A stretch of 64,000 bases of DNA, from NCBI GenBank assembly GCA_018432235.1, contig JAHDLO010000028.1, positions 21,212 to 85,211 on the forward strand, in the 5' to 3' direction. This stretch comes from Clostridiaceae bacterium. Its GTDB lineage: Bacteria > Bacillota > Clostridia > Peptostreptococcales > Natronincolaceae. Shown in pieces: positions 35,166 to 43,644 of this stretch; positions within the stretch are counted from its first letter, which is position 1, and every line of letters starts with the position of its first letter. The translations under genes were made by a program, and so were the position numbers. Below the pieces are notes generated by a model. The model did not search any database. It saw only the letters and a list, made by a program, of their open reading frames with translations, and was not told the DNA's origin.

Positions 35166-36107
35166 TTACTTTGGACTATCTTTAAGGTCTTGGTCGTTAT
35201 CAGGACAATTAGCACAGTTCTCCTTATCCAAGTGAACAAGGCACGGATTGACATGAATCAACACATCTACAACATCAGAATTTTTTTTAATGATATTTTC
35301 CTTTGCTCTGGCAGCGGCACCATGACCTTCTTCTACTGTTATTTTAGGATTCACACATATTTTCATATCGACGAAAAGCTTTGAGCCATATTGTCTTACC
35401 TTTACATCCTTAACCGATTTTACACCATCAGCCTTGAGAGCCGCAGCCCTTATATCATCCAGCACTTCTTTTTCAGGAGCCTTATCCATAAGACTGTTAA
35501 TAGCCTCTATATAAATTGTTATACCAGTTTTAAAAATTAAAAGGGATACTACGATACCAGCAATAGGGTCCATAAAGGGGAAGCCATATATCGCACCGGC
35601 TATACCTATTAGAGTAGCTGAGGAGGACAAGACGTCTGATCGGTGGTTCCAAGCATCGGCTATTACAGCAGAGCTCTTAATTTTCTTGCCTATCCTAACA
35701 GAATATTGATACATTCCCTCCTTCATAACAATAGATGCTATAGCAGCGTATATTGCAACGGACTTCGGAGGGCTGATAGTGCCTGACATTAAAAGCTTAA
35801 GGGCCTCATAGCCAATTCCTATGGCTGTAACACATAATATGATTGCTAAAAGCTTTGAAGTAATGGTTTCTGCTTTATGGTGACCATAGGGATGGGATTC
35901 ATCTGGGGGTTTATGGGCAATTCTAAGACCTTGAAGCAGTATAACATTACCTAATAGGTCGGATGCTGAATTAAAAGCATCTGCAATCAAAGCTGTACTT
36001 CCTGATAAATAACCGACACTACCCTTTAAAATAGTCAATATGACATTACCCATTATACTGACTAAGGATACTTTTTTTATTTCGAGAAATCTGTTCTGAT
36101 CTTCCAT
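35166..36107 (-). CDS. Cation diffusion facilitator (CDF) metal transporter
   Basis: 313 residues with six helices and a C-terminal cytoplasmic metal-binding domain. The metal-site motifs of the family are seen: LIADAFNSASD, HPYGHHKAE, and SAVIADAWNHRSD. The tail carries ENCANCPDNDQD, with two cysteines in a short cluster that could bind metal. Likely exports a divalent metal (Zn, Mn or Fe) using proton antiport. AAGGTAGGTG precedes the ATG. The lysR gene follows 69 bases downstream and might belong to the same transcript. Confidence 0.88.
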   Translation of the reverse strand: MEDQNRFLEIKKVSLVSIMGNVILTILKGSVGYLSGSTALIADAFNSASDLLGNVILLQGLRIAHKPPDESHPYGHHKAETITSKLLAIILCVTAIGIGYEALKLLMSGTISPPKSVAIYAAIASIVMKEGMYQYSVRIGKKIKSSAVIADAWNHRSDVLSSSATLIGIAGAIYGFPFMDPIAGIVVSLLIFKTGITIYIEAINSLMDKAPEKEVLDDIRAAALKADGVKSVKDVKVRQYGSKLFVDMKICVNPKITVEEGHGAAARAKENIIKKNSDVVDVLIHVNPCLVHLDKENCANCPDNDQDLKDSPK

Positions 36108-36226
36108 AAAACACCTACCTTTAAAGAAAATAATTAAGCGTATTACTATTATCTGAATACGATTAGGAGGATATGCAAATACTTTTGATTATAAAACAAT
36201 AACCAGATAATTTAGGAGGCTTATAC

Positions 36227-36676
36227 ATGGCAGAAATTATAGAGCTCCATGATTACCGATTGACAAAGCAAAGGGAGTTTTTTATTAATCTATACCGATT
36301 TTTAAATAATAATATGAATCAAAGATTTGACGAGCTTCAAATAAAGCTAAAGGAGGAGCTTAAGCAGTTATTTGAAAGTCAGTCCTTCGACACCCTATAC
36401 ATTCACTATTTTAATATACCCACAATTACCTTTATCGTAACAGTCTTTGTTAAAAACAGTGATCTAAGCTGCTTTTTTCCTAAGATAATTAAAATAGATA
36501 ATGAGGAAAACATACAGATGTTCAAAAATACCTTAATAAAGATACTGGAAACCTTTGTTGAGGGATATATGGAGAATCCCAATAAGGATACCCTAGAGAA
36601 GGGCATGGATATCATTATCAATCATTTATATCAGGATTTATTGGAAATGATACCCGATGAGATTGTAATTGTTTAA
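36227..36676 (+). CDS. Hypothetical protein, 149 residues
   Basis: No recognised family. TTTAGGAGG precedes the ATG and a perfect terminator follows, so it is a real single-gene unit. The protein is mainly helical at first (QREFFINLYRFLNNNMNQRF), followed by an IPTITFIVTVFV strand that may be buried rather than membrane-spanning, and an acidic C-terminus. Divergent from the CDF gene. Function unknown. Confidence 0.65.
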   Translation: MAEIIELHDYRLTKQREFFINLYRFLNNNMNQRFDELQIKLKEELKQLFESQSFDTLYIHYFNIPTITFIVTVFVKNSDLSCFFPKIIKIDNEENIQMFKNTLIKILETFVEGYMENPNKDTLEKGMDIIINHLYQDLLEMIPDEIVIV

Positions 36677-36709
36677 AAATAGCAGAAGGCGGTGCCTTCT
36701 GCTATTTTT
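36675..36709 (+). terminator. Rho-independent terminator
   Basis: AAAATAGCAGAAGGC and GCCTTCTGCTATTTT form a perfect 15-bp stem with a three-base loop; can work in both directions. Confidence 0.9.
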
Positions 36710-37317
36710 ATGTTCCTTATTATCGATTGGAAAAGCCAATAGAGCCTTGTGAAAAGGGGAGGGAATACTTCGCGTGTCGAAATATAGGATAGTTTGTCGA
36801 AATATAATAAGAGGTGAAAAAATTTATATATAGAATATTATTATTTACGAAATAATTTCACGTTTGCCAAGTCCTCACATGTAGCCGTTAGCTGTAGTAA
36901 AAGGTATATTAAGATTCGTGGATACATATTTTAGGTATTTATAAACGCTATGGTAAAATATCGTAATTTATCGAAATGTAAAGGAGAAGGAGGAAAATAA
37001 AGAAGCACTTAGTTAATGAGAAATCATCCCCAAATGTTTAATAAGGTTTTATATTGGGGTGGTTTAAAATACTAGAGCCTGTGCCAATCATAATCCATAG
37101 AATTTACAAATACTTATATGCCCATAGCATTACTATTATAACCAATAATGAAAACCTACGGTAGCTTTTTTGGTATTACAAATTTGACAATTAATAGTGA
37201 ATTATACGTAGTTCTAGTCCCTTTTATAGGCGTTTTAAACGCTTACATAAAAAGGCAGATAGAGCTTTCTCATGCTGTAACTAAAAAAATTGATTCATAC
37301 TATGAGGAGGAAATAAA
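36710..37317. other. Long AT-rich leader with Spo0A-box-like sites
   Basis: TGTCGAA occurs at 36775-36781 and again at 36795-36801, exactly 20 bases apart, with TATCGAA at 36969-36975. TGTCGAA is the core Spo0A box. No credible gene is seen in these 600 bases; a 67-residue frame at 37,148 lacks a ribosome binding site and overlaps the next gene. Confidence 0.45.
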
Positions 37318-38289
37318 ATGCGTAATAAAGCAATGCTTAGAATGTTGGTAGCAATCCTTATGATTGTTAGCCTTATGACAATGCCTGTAAGTGCAGCACA
37401 GGAAGAAGTTAGTTGGGGAGACGCTGCTTACAAAATCATCGTACCAGGGTTCATTGAAGTAAGGACAATAACAATATATGATGAAGAAGTAGAAGTTATT
37501 GTTGCTGAAAAGCCGGAATTGAAAAGCAATAACAGATATGATTTCTTTGAAATCGTGACTACTGATGCTGCTGCTACTATGATTACTTCAATGGTGGGAA
37601 CCACGGAAGAACAATTAGGTGATTTAATGGCTGATCTAGAAAATGGTCGACTTATGTTCAGTCCAACCATGTATGCTAGTTTAGATGAAATAGAGGGTCA
37701 ACCACTATACTTAGGTTTTTCTTTCCGTAATGCAGATTTCGAAGTTATATATGAATTCCCGGTTTGGTTTTTATTTGAAGAAGCAGGAGCTTCTGCTTCA
37801 GCACCAGCACCGACACCAGCACCTGTACCAGTGCAAGAACCAGTACAGGTTAAGGAAGTAAGTGCTGTGCCTACATCTTCTAAGGTTGTCGTAAATGATC
37901 AGCCTGTTGCCTTTGAAGCGTATACCATCGAGGGATACAATTACTTCAAGCTAAGAGATTTAGCAATGGCGGTTACAGGCTCAGAAAAGCAGTTCGAAGT
38001 AAGCTGGGATGGAGAAAAAAATGCCATCAATCTGGTATCAGATGCGGCATACACGCCTGTTGGAAACGAATTAACAGCAGGAACTGGAGCAGCAACTGTT
38101 AAAGGGGTTACCAATCAGTCTAAGATTTACGTAGACGGAGAAGTGATTGAACTGGAGGCCTATACTATAAACGGAAATAACTATTTCAAATTGAGAGACG
38201 TAGCTGCTGTATTTGATTTTAGTGTTGGTTGGGATGAAGTACTCAATCAAATTACAATTAGCACTGCTTCAGGTTATGTAGCACAATAA
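37318..38289 (+). CDS. Secreted protein with copper-amine-oxidase-N-terminal-like repeats
   Basis: 323 residues. Signal peptide: MRNKAMLRMLVAILMIVSLM then a cut after about VSAA. The N-terminal domain (30-150) is unassigned. A P/A/V-rich linker (about 160-180) leads to two copies of the stalk-fold seen in copper amine oxidase N-terminal domains: AYTIEGYNYFKLRDLAMA and AYTINGNNYFKLRDVAAV. These domains are surface-associated in clostridia and usually lack enzyme activity. GAGGAGG precedes the ATG. A long upstream region with Spo0A-like boxes suggests sporulation-phase control. Confidence 0.82.
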   Translation: MRNKAMLRMLVAILMIVSLMTMPVSAAQEEVSWGDAAYKIIVPGFIEVRTITIYDEEVEVIVAEKPELKSNNRYDFFEIVTTDAAATMITSMVGTTEEQLGDLMADLENGRLMFSPTMYASLDEIEGQPLYLGFSFRNADFEVIYEFPVWFLFEEAGASASAPAPTPAPVPVQEPVQVKEVSAVPTSSKVVVNDQPVAFEAYTIEGYNYFKLRDLAMAVTGSEKQFEVSWDGEKNAINLVSDAAYTPVGNELTAGTGAATVKGVTNQSKIYVDGEVIELEAYTINGNNYFKLRDVAAVFDFSVGWDEVLNQITISTASGYVAQ

Positions 38290-38301
38290 TATGATTGCAA
38301 T

Positions 38302-38359
38302 GAGAGTGTTCTGAAGCTATGAGACTTAAATCATAGCGGAGGGGCACTCTCTTTTTTTT
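38302..38359 (+). terminator. Rho-independent terminator
   Basis: GAGAGTG and CACTCTC enclose an inner CTATGA/TCATAG stem, followed by eight T. Confidence 0.85.
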
Positions 38360-38546
38360 GATTGTATAATGAAGTCCTATTTCACACTATAAATTCTTAT
38401 ACCTGAAGTTATATTTTAGCAGAGAGAATTAGATTTTTATTTTCAATATCCCACCACTTCTGCAAAATAAAGAATAGAAAATGTAGAAAGATTTAGGCTA
38501 TAATATAGATAGCTTAGATTACTTATATTAGAATTGAGGTATTTAT

Positions 38547-39314
38547 ATGTTTGGAAAAATTGATAGCTTGCTTAAAAAACTAAATAGCTATAGACCACTT
38601 ACCGCAAGTGAGGTACAAAGACTTAGCGAAGAATTTCTAATAAACTTCACCTATAATTCCAATGCGATTGAAGGTAATACCCTAACACTTCAAGAAACGG
38701 CCCTTGTGCTACAGGAGGGTATAACAATCGCCCAGAAGCCCTTAAAGGAACATCTGGAGGCCATTGGACATAAGGAGGCATTTAAATACATTGAAGAAAT
38801 AGTTAAAGAGCCGGTGGATATCTCCGAAAGAGTAATTAAGGATATTCATAGTTTAGTTTTAATGGATAGACCTCAGGACAGAGGTATATATAGACGTGTT
38901 CCTGTTATTATACAAGGAGCTGAAAAAAGACCACCTGAACCACATCTTGTGCCATCAGAAATGGAAGGCCTGATCAAGGAGCATGGTGACTGGAAGCAGA
39001 ATATGCATGTGGTAGAACGTGTGGCTCTCTTTCATTTAAGGTTTGAAGAAATCCATCCCTTTGTGGACGGCAATGGCAGGATGGGGCGTCTACTACTAAA
39101 TTTTGAGTTGATGAAGTCCGGATATCCTCCTATAAATATTAAGTTCCAGGACAGGAAAAGCTATTACGATTGCTTCAATGATTATCAAAAATCAGGAGGA
39201 AATCCTACTGCTATGGTGGCGTTAGTTTCCGACTACATTGAGGAGGAGCTGGAGAATTATATAGAGATTCTTGAGATGGCCAACTCAATAGATGATATGG
39301 AATATGAAAGATAA
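38547..39314 (+). CDS. Fic-family AMPylase-type protein with N-terminal inhibitory helix
   Basis: 255 residues. The Fic motif HPFVDGNGRMGR (His170) is complete, so AMP transfer to a target hydroxyl is expected. The N-terminus carries the inhibitory motif S38-N-A-I-E42-G in NSNAIEGNTLT, which marks a self-inhibited class II Fic protein; no separate antitoxin is needed and none is seen. A C-terminal helix follows. GAGGT precedes the ATG. It is the last intact chromosomal gene before the tRNA fragment. Target unknown. Confidence 0.88.
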   Translation: MFGKIDSLLKKLNSYRPLTASEVQRLSEEFLINFTYNSNAIEGNTLTLQETALVLQEGITIAQKPLKEHLEAIGHKEAFKYIEEIVKEPVDISERVIKDIHSLVLMDRPQDRGIYRRVPVIIQGAEKRPPEPHLVPSEMEGLIKEHGDWKQNMHVVERVALFHLRFEEIHPFVDGNGRMGRLLLNFELMKSGYPPINIKFQDRKSYYDCFNDYQKSGGNPTAMVALVSDYIEEELENYIEILEMANSIDDMEYER

Positions 39315-39394
39315 ATATTATTTGTGTTTTTATAACAGAAGTCTTTTACCTTAATTGGTAGAGGGCTTCTTTTTATTTTCTCTGGAGGAGGAGG

Positions 39395-39960
39395 TACAAA
39401 TGCATGTTAGAGAAAAGCTTTTAGTTTAATATCAAAAATCAAGATGAACTAGATAAGGCCCAGGCGAACTGGATGATGAACAATATAACTTTAAGATGAT
39501 ATTTAATAAAAAGAAAGGAAATTTTATAATGTTATGGATTCCGCCTCACATATCATAAGAGATCATGCAGAGAGGATTTACTATTGCAATAGAGCAAAAG
39601 TTTACCTTGGCAGCTGGAGTATTTTCAGAGTTAAAATTCAGAGGATTAAATGTGGAGCTTATAACTGAATATGCAAAGGAGATGGCAAAGGAGACAACAT
39701 TTATTATTCAGGGGGAGCCACAGAGAGTATAGTCATGGCAGAATACAAGATGAAGACGAATCAATTGCCATAAAAGTTGGGTTAAAAGCAATGCTTGAAA
39801 GATTAGATATATTATTGTGACATTTACAATTGATCATACTGTCGTTGAAGTAACCTTAAATGGAAAATTATTAAGGGTGGCAGAAGACAAGACTGCCGGC
39901 AGCCACCATGCGGAGTATTTTTAATGGTGGGGGAGAACAAGAGGAGAACAACAGGAGAAC
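39395..39960 (+). pseudogene. Decayed gene remnants, including an ATPase/kinase-like fragment
   Basis: About 550 bases with many stops in all frames. One stretch (39,590-39,730) reads FTLAAGVFSELKFRGLNVEL then ITEYAKEMAKET, which recalls the helix and strand after the P-loop of phage-type ATP-binding proteins; the P-loop itself is lost. Two further open pieces (SIAIKVGLKAMLERLDILL and FTIDHTVVEVTLNGKLLR) follow. Likely relics of earlier insertions near this tRNA site. Identification of the ATPase-like piece is from pattern only. Confidence 0.35.
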
Positions 39961-40011
39961 TTATGGAAATAAAATACAAAATCACTTGGTGGTGGTTAAA
40001 TGATGACAAAA

Positions 40012-40053
40012 AAAGAAAAAAACCTCAAAGTAAGCTCCGACAAGCCTTTGAGG
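40012..40053 (-). terminator. Terminator of the tRNA-Leu gene
   Basis: Read on the minus strand: CCTCAAAG pairs with CTTTGAGG, followed by TTTTTTTC. It lies 12 bases past the CCA end of the tRNA fragment. Confidence 0.75.
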
Positions 40054-40064
40054 AATTCATTAAT

Positions 40065-40120
40065 TGGTGCCGCGGAAGGGAATCGAACCCCCACGCCCTT
40101 GCGAGCGGCAGATTTTGAGT
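40065..40120 (-). tRNA. 3' fragment of a tRNA-Leu gene (attachment site, element boundary)
   Basis: On the minus strand the sequence runs from ACTCAAAATC (anticodon loop, anticodon CAA) through a variable arm CGCTC-GCAA-GGGCG and a T arm with GGTTCGATTCC to the encoded end CCGCGGCACCA. The 5' acceptor strand, D arm and anticodon 5' strand are missing: the next bases (40,121 on) show no GCCGCGG partner. A displaced 3' half is what tyrosine recombinases leave at the far end after insertion at a tRNA anticodon loop. Orientation puts the element to the right. Confidence 0.7.
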
Positions 40121-40281
40121 TTTGCAAAACATTTGGAACTACTAAGAAACTACCCTACTTCACTGGAAGTTATAGACCGCTTAAAGCCTTGTAAAATGGG
40201 CGTTTGAAGCACTTTAACCTCCCTGAACCCCATCGTTTCAAAGTTTAAATAAAAAGCCAATTTTGAGATAAATTTTGGACG

Positions 40282-40313
40282 TTGGAGGGATATTGGAGGG
40301 ATATGGAGGGATG
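40282..40313. repeat. Three phased 11-bp direct repeats near the element end
   Basis: TTGGAGGGATA, TTGGAGGGATA and TGGAGGGATG lie head to tail at 11-base steps, thus on one face of the helix. Such arrays next to an attachment site often bind the recombinase arm domain or an excisionase. Confidence 0.6.
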
Positions 40314-40412
40314 AACAACCGGTTCACCTTCTGCATCAACCATCATTAATATTGAGTCAATACTTTTTTGTAACAGTCACTCCTACCACTGACAAGTACA
40401 ATTTGGGAGCTG

Positions 40413-40661
40413 ATGACTGTGAGAAATGAAGAATACTATAAAGAAATTTTCAAACCATATCCTGACGTAGTTACTCTGGATGAATTTAAGTCTATGTTAG
40501 GTGGAATTGCTGATAGTACAGCACGAAAACTTTTAAGAGGAAACCATGTAAAGCATTTTTACATTCGTAATACCTATATGATCCCCAAAGTTTGGGTTAT
40601 TGAATATGTATTAAGTGAACATTATACTGAGTACCGGGAAAAGTTAAAAGTACAGGTTTAA
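40413..40661 (+). CDS. Helix-turn-helix protein, excisionase-like
   Basis: 82 residues. The middle, VVTLDEFKSMLGGIADSTARKLLRGNHVKHFYIRN, is a short MerR/excisionase-type winged helix with a following strand, as in small DNA-binding proteins at the ends of clostridial integrative elements. GTG or ATG start with TGGGAGCTG upstream. It may direct excision at the nearby repeats or regulate transfer genes; neither is shown. Confidence 0.6.
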   Translation: MTVRNEEYYKEIFKPYPDVVTLDEFKSMLGGIADSTARKLLRGNHVKHFYIRNTYMIPKVWVIEYVLSEHYTEYREKLKVQV

Positions 40662-40683
40662 CAATATTAAAATCGAATGTATA

Positions 40684-40717
40684 AGAGGGCATGGCATTTC
40701 TGCTTGTGTTCTCTTTT
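40684..40717 (+). terminator. Terminator, left copy of cargo-flanking repeat
   Basis: AGAGGGCA and TGTTCTCT form the stem (with G-T pairs) before TTTTT. Homologous to 43,530-43,565. Confidence 0.6.
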
Positions 40718-40765
40718 TATATATAAATTAAGCCTTATGACGTGCTTTATAGTTATATATAAATC

Positions 40766-40794
40766 TTGTATTGTTCGCATTTGCGATATATAAT
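40766..40794 (+). promoter_or_regulatory. Promoter with embedded operator-like palindrome
   Basis: TTGTAT (40766-40771) and TATAAT (40789-40794) are spaced 17 bases. Between them lies TCGCATTTGCGA, an inverted repeat placed where a repressor would block polymerase. It drives the helix-turn-helix gene at 40,832 and the HD-GHKL gene. Confidence 0.7.
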
Positions 40795-40831
40795 ATGAGA
40801 TGTAAAAATATTCTATGAAAGGTTAATCTAT

Positions 40832-41044
40832 ATGGATTATATCACAGCAAAAGAAGCATCTGAAAAATGGGGTATTACAACGCGACGGGTACAGGTGTTA
40901 TGTGCCCAAAACAAGATTGTAGGTGCAGTACGTTTTGGTAACACTTGGGCAATACCCAAAGAGGCAGCAAAACCTGTAGATGGAAGATGCAAGAGAATCA
41001 AAGTTATAGATGAAGAGAGGAAAAGGGATGATAGCAACAATTAA
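40832..41044 (+). CDS. Small helix-turn-helix regulator
   Basis: 70 residues: YITAKEASEKWGITTRRVQVLCAQNKIVGAVRFGNTWAIPKEA is a complete excisionase/MerR-like HTH with wing. GAAAGG precedes the ATG. Its 3' end overlaps the start of the HD-GHKL gene by 17 bases, which couples their translation. As the promoter contains a palindrome, self-repression with the ATPase gene as co-regulated effector is a likely scheme, but this is inference. Confidence 0.75.
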   Translation: MDYITAKEASEKWGITTRRVQVLCAQNKIVGAVRFGNTWAIPKEAAKPVDGRCKRIKVIDEERKRDDSNN

Positions 41045-43511
41045 AAATACAAAGGCATATTTAATTTTGAAAAAAAGAAATAGTCCATTTTTAGATAAAA
41101 TAGATAAAGTCTATGATTATGCAAGTAATCTTCTTCCAAAAATCAACCGTGTTTTTGCAAATTACACTGGCCATGACATTGTACATTCTTTAAATGTAAT
41201 AGAATATATGTTTGAGTTATCAGATTCTCCAGAAAAGCTAAGTGATTTGGAATTAACTGTATTAGTTTATGTTGCATTATTACACGATGTGGGGATGGTT
41301 GTAAGTGAAGATGAAATCAATGATATAAAAAGTGATAAAATGAATATTGTTGATAGAAAATATTCATTGGTTTTGAGAAAGTATAGAGATGAAATTGTAG
41401 CCTTGCAGGAATGTATTCGTCCTGTTCATGGGATGAGATCTTTAAATCATATTCTTAAAATGGATAATGAGTTTTTTCTGATTCCCGGATATACTAATAT
41501 TTCTTTTAAAGATGATGTAGCAAAAATATGTGCTGCACATAACGAGAATTTTGAATGGATACCTAATAACCTGTCTTTTGACAAGATTAAAGGTGACTAT
41601 TCCCTTAATTCTCAATATATTGCATTGCTTCTTAGAATAGCTGATTACTTAGACATTGATGAAGAAAGAGCTCCATTGTATTTATATCAATATTTAAATC
41701 CTAAAGACTACGGTGACTTAGAGTGGAAACAACATTTTATTATTGAAAATAAAGAAAAGATTGCTATCAATGAAAGAACTGGACGCAAAAATATTGAATT
41801 TTATGGGGAGAGTTCAAATCCAACTATCCACAGAAAATTGTTAAAATATTTTGATTCTTTAAATGGTGAATTGAAAAAAGCCATTGAGTTTTCAGAGACT
41901 TTTCGAGATAAAAAATATCTATTGACTTTAAAAACTAATGTCCATAATAAAATTAGAACGAAAGGATTTAATTTTTCTGACTTTAAGTTATCTTTGGATT
42001 ATAAGGCTGTCACCAGTTTATTGATGGGAGAAAATATATATGGAGATAAGAAACATGGATTAAGAGAGCTAATTCAAAATTCAATAGATGCATGTAAAGT
42101 GATGCAAGAAGAATCCATTGGCAAACCTGAGTTTGCATATGTTCCTTATCAACCATTTATAAGTATTATTTTAGATCAGGATAGAAAACAAGTGATTATA
42201 TTTGATAACGGACGAGGAATGTCATTGGATATATTAAAAAAGTATTTTTTAAATGTAGGGGTATCTTATTACGTATCAGATGATTACTTGTTTAAAGGTA
42301 ATAAATATGCACCTATTGGCAATTATGGCATTGGATTTTTGGCATGTTTTATGTTATCAGATAAAGTTAATGTCATAACTAAATACTATGGGGAAAGTCA
42401 AGCTAATAAGATTGAATTTGAAAAAAGCAGTGAATACATTTGTCTTACATGTGAAGATGTGCCCCGGCCGCAAGGAACAGAAATAATCCTTGATTACGAT
42501 CAGTTTTTTGCTGTGTTCGGTAATAATCCTAACAACGTAGAAGCATTCATCAAGAAAAATTTTTTGGATTGTAAAATACCAATAAGTATAACAGCATTTA
42601 AAGACGGCAAGAGCAATTCAAAAAAAGTGGATCTCCAACAACTTGAGTTATTATATCCTGAAGGAATTATATTAGATGAGTATTTTGATAATATTCAAGT
42701 CTCATTGCAATGTAATTATAAAGGAATCAGATATCTTGAAAATTTTTCAGATATATATTCTGAGGAGAGCTATATTTTTCAAGAAGAAAGTAATGAAATG
42801 GTTTTGGAGAAAGAACTAAGTAGACCCATTTTGTTAAAAAATTACATTGAAGATGGAACGATTAAGTTTTTAACTCTACCTATTATTACGCCTTCAGAGG
42901 AGGATGATTTTCAAAAAGCATATGATGTATTAGAAGATTTTGAAGCTGCTTTGGGGAAAATCAACTATGAAGAAGCTAATTTTATTGCGAAAGATACATC
43001 TTTATATAATTCATCTGAGTTGATTGATAGAGATTATGACTGTATAATTGGCGATTATACTCTTCGGGATTTTAGACATCAAGTAGGACATTCATACCAT
43101 GCTCCAACATATATATCTTTGGAAGAGCAAAAAGTGATTCAGGGTAACGATGAGAAAGTACTGCCATACAATACCAATATTGGATTTCAGGGTAGATACT
43201 ATTTTGAATATAAAGATTATTTGTACATAAAGAATGTGCTTATATCTGATGTAAGATTGAAAATTCCTTTTTTAGTAGAGGGTATTCAATTAAAAGGGAT
43301 AGTCATAAATAGTGCTAATAAAAAAATTATCCCAAATGTATCAAGGAATAATATTAGTGAACAGCAAAATAAGGATTTAGCTTATGCAATTGGAAAGGCA
43401 TTGCACTTGTGGATTTATGAAAATGGTGGACTTGAAGGAGAAGAAAAAGCCCTTCTGAAAAATTTTATTGCTCAGTGTTATTCAGAAGACAATTATTGTT
43501 TAAAGATTTAA
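41028..43511 (+). CDS. HD phosphohydrolase-Hsp90-like ATPase fusion (candidate defence gene)
   Basis: 827 residues. The N-terminal HD domain (about 35-215) shows GHDIVHSLN (H49, H53), the HD pair H86-D87 in LLHDVGM and D206 in IADYLDID. A GHKL ATPase of the Hsp90 type follows (about 325-520): ELIQNSIDA (E347, N351), DNGRGM (393-398) and GNYGIGF (431-437). The remaining 300 residues are unassigned and have no known motif. The gene is more AT-rich than the element backbone. It overlaps a small HTH gene. Similar fusions are met in mobile elements, and a role in phage defence or stress is possible; no function is established. ATG at 41028 after GAGGAAAAGGG; 41010 is possible. Confidence 0.8.
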   Translation: MIATIKNTKAYLILKKRNSPFLDKIDKVYDYASNLLPKINRVFANYTGHDIVHSLNVIEYMFELSDSPEKLSDLELTVLVYVALLHDVGMVVSEDEINDIKSDKMNIVDRKYSLVLRKYRDEIVALQECIRPVHGMRSLNHILKMDNEFFLIPGYTNISFKDDVAKICAAHNENFEWIPNNLSFDKIKGDYSLNSQYIALLLRIADYLDIDEERAPLYLYQYLNPKDYGDLEWKQHFIIENKEKIAINERTGRKNIEFYGESSNPTIHRKLLKYFDSLNGELKKAIEFSETFRDKKYLLTLKTNVHNKIRTKGFNFSDFKLSLDYKAVTSLLMGENIYGDKKHGLRELIQNSIDACKVMQEESIGKPEFAYVPYQPFISIILDQDRKQVIIFDNGRGMSLDILKKYFLNVGVSYYVSDDYLFKGNKYAPIGNYGIGFLACFMLSDKVNVITKYYGESQANKIEFEKSSEYICLTCEDVPRPQGTEIILDYDQFFAVFGNNPNNVEAFIKKNFLDCKIPISITAFKDGKSNSKKVDLQQLELLYPEGIILDEYFDNIQVSLQCNYKGIRYLENFSDIYSEESYIFQEESNEMVLEKELSRPILLKNYIEDGTIKFLTLPIITPSEEDDFQKAYDVLEDFEAALGKINYEEANFIAKDTSLYNSSELIDRDYDCIIGDYTLRDFRHQVGHSYHAPTYISLEEQKVIQGNDEKVLPYNTNIGFQGRYYFEYKDYLYIKNVLISDVRLKIPFLVEGIQLKGIVINSANKKIIPNVSRNNISEQQNKDLAYAIGKALHLWIYENGGLEGEEKALLKNFIAQCYSEDNYCLKI

Positions 43512-43529
43512 ATTGAATAGGAATGAACA

Positions 43530-43565
43530 TGAGGACATAGCACTTCAGCATATGTTCTCTTTTCA
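43530..43565 (+). terminator. Terminator, right copy of cargo-flanking repeat
   Basis: GAGGACATA and TATGTTCTC form the stem, followed by TTTT. Shares its outline (GAGG-CAT-GCA-TTC-GC, then TGTTCTCTTTT) with 40,684-40,717. Confidence 0.65.
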
Positions 43566-43579
43566 TAATTAAATTAGTA

Positions 43580-43623
43580 AAAAGCCGTTTGCTTTAATGC
43601 CCACATAAAGCAAGCGGCTTTTT
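43580..43623 (+). terminator. Rho-independent terminator
   Basis: AAAAGCCGTTTGCTTTA pairs with TAAAGCAAGCGGCTTTT (one mismatch), then T. It insulates parA from the cargo genes. Confidence 0.85.
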
Positions 43624-43644
43624 GCGTGAAAGGAGGAATTTTAA

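Noticed and set aside
37148..37351. 67-residue frame before the copper-amine-oxidase-fold gene
   Set aside because: No ribosome binding site, overlaps the well-supported start at 37,318, and no recognisable protein.
40065..40200. Intact tRNA-Leu gene
   Set aside because: The 5' acceptor strand and D arm are absent in the bases that should hold them, so only a 3' fragment is supported.
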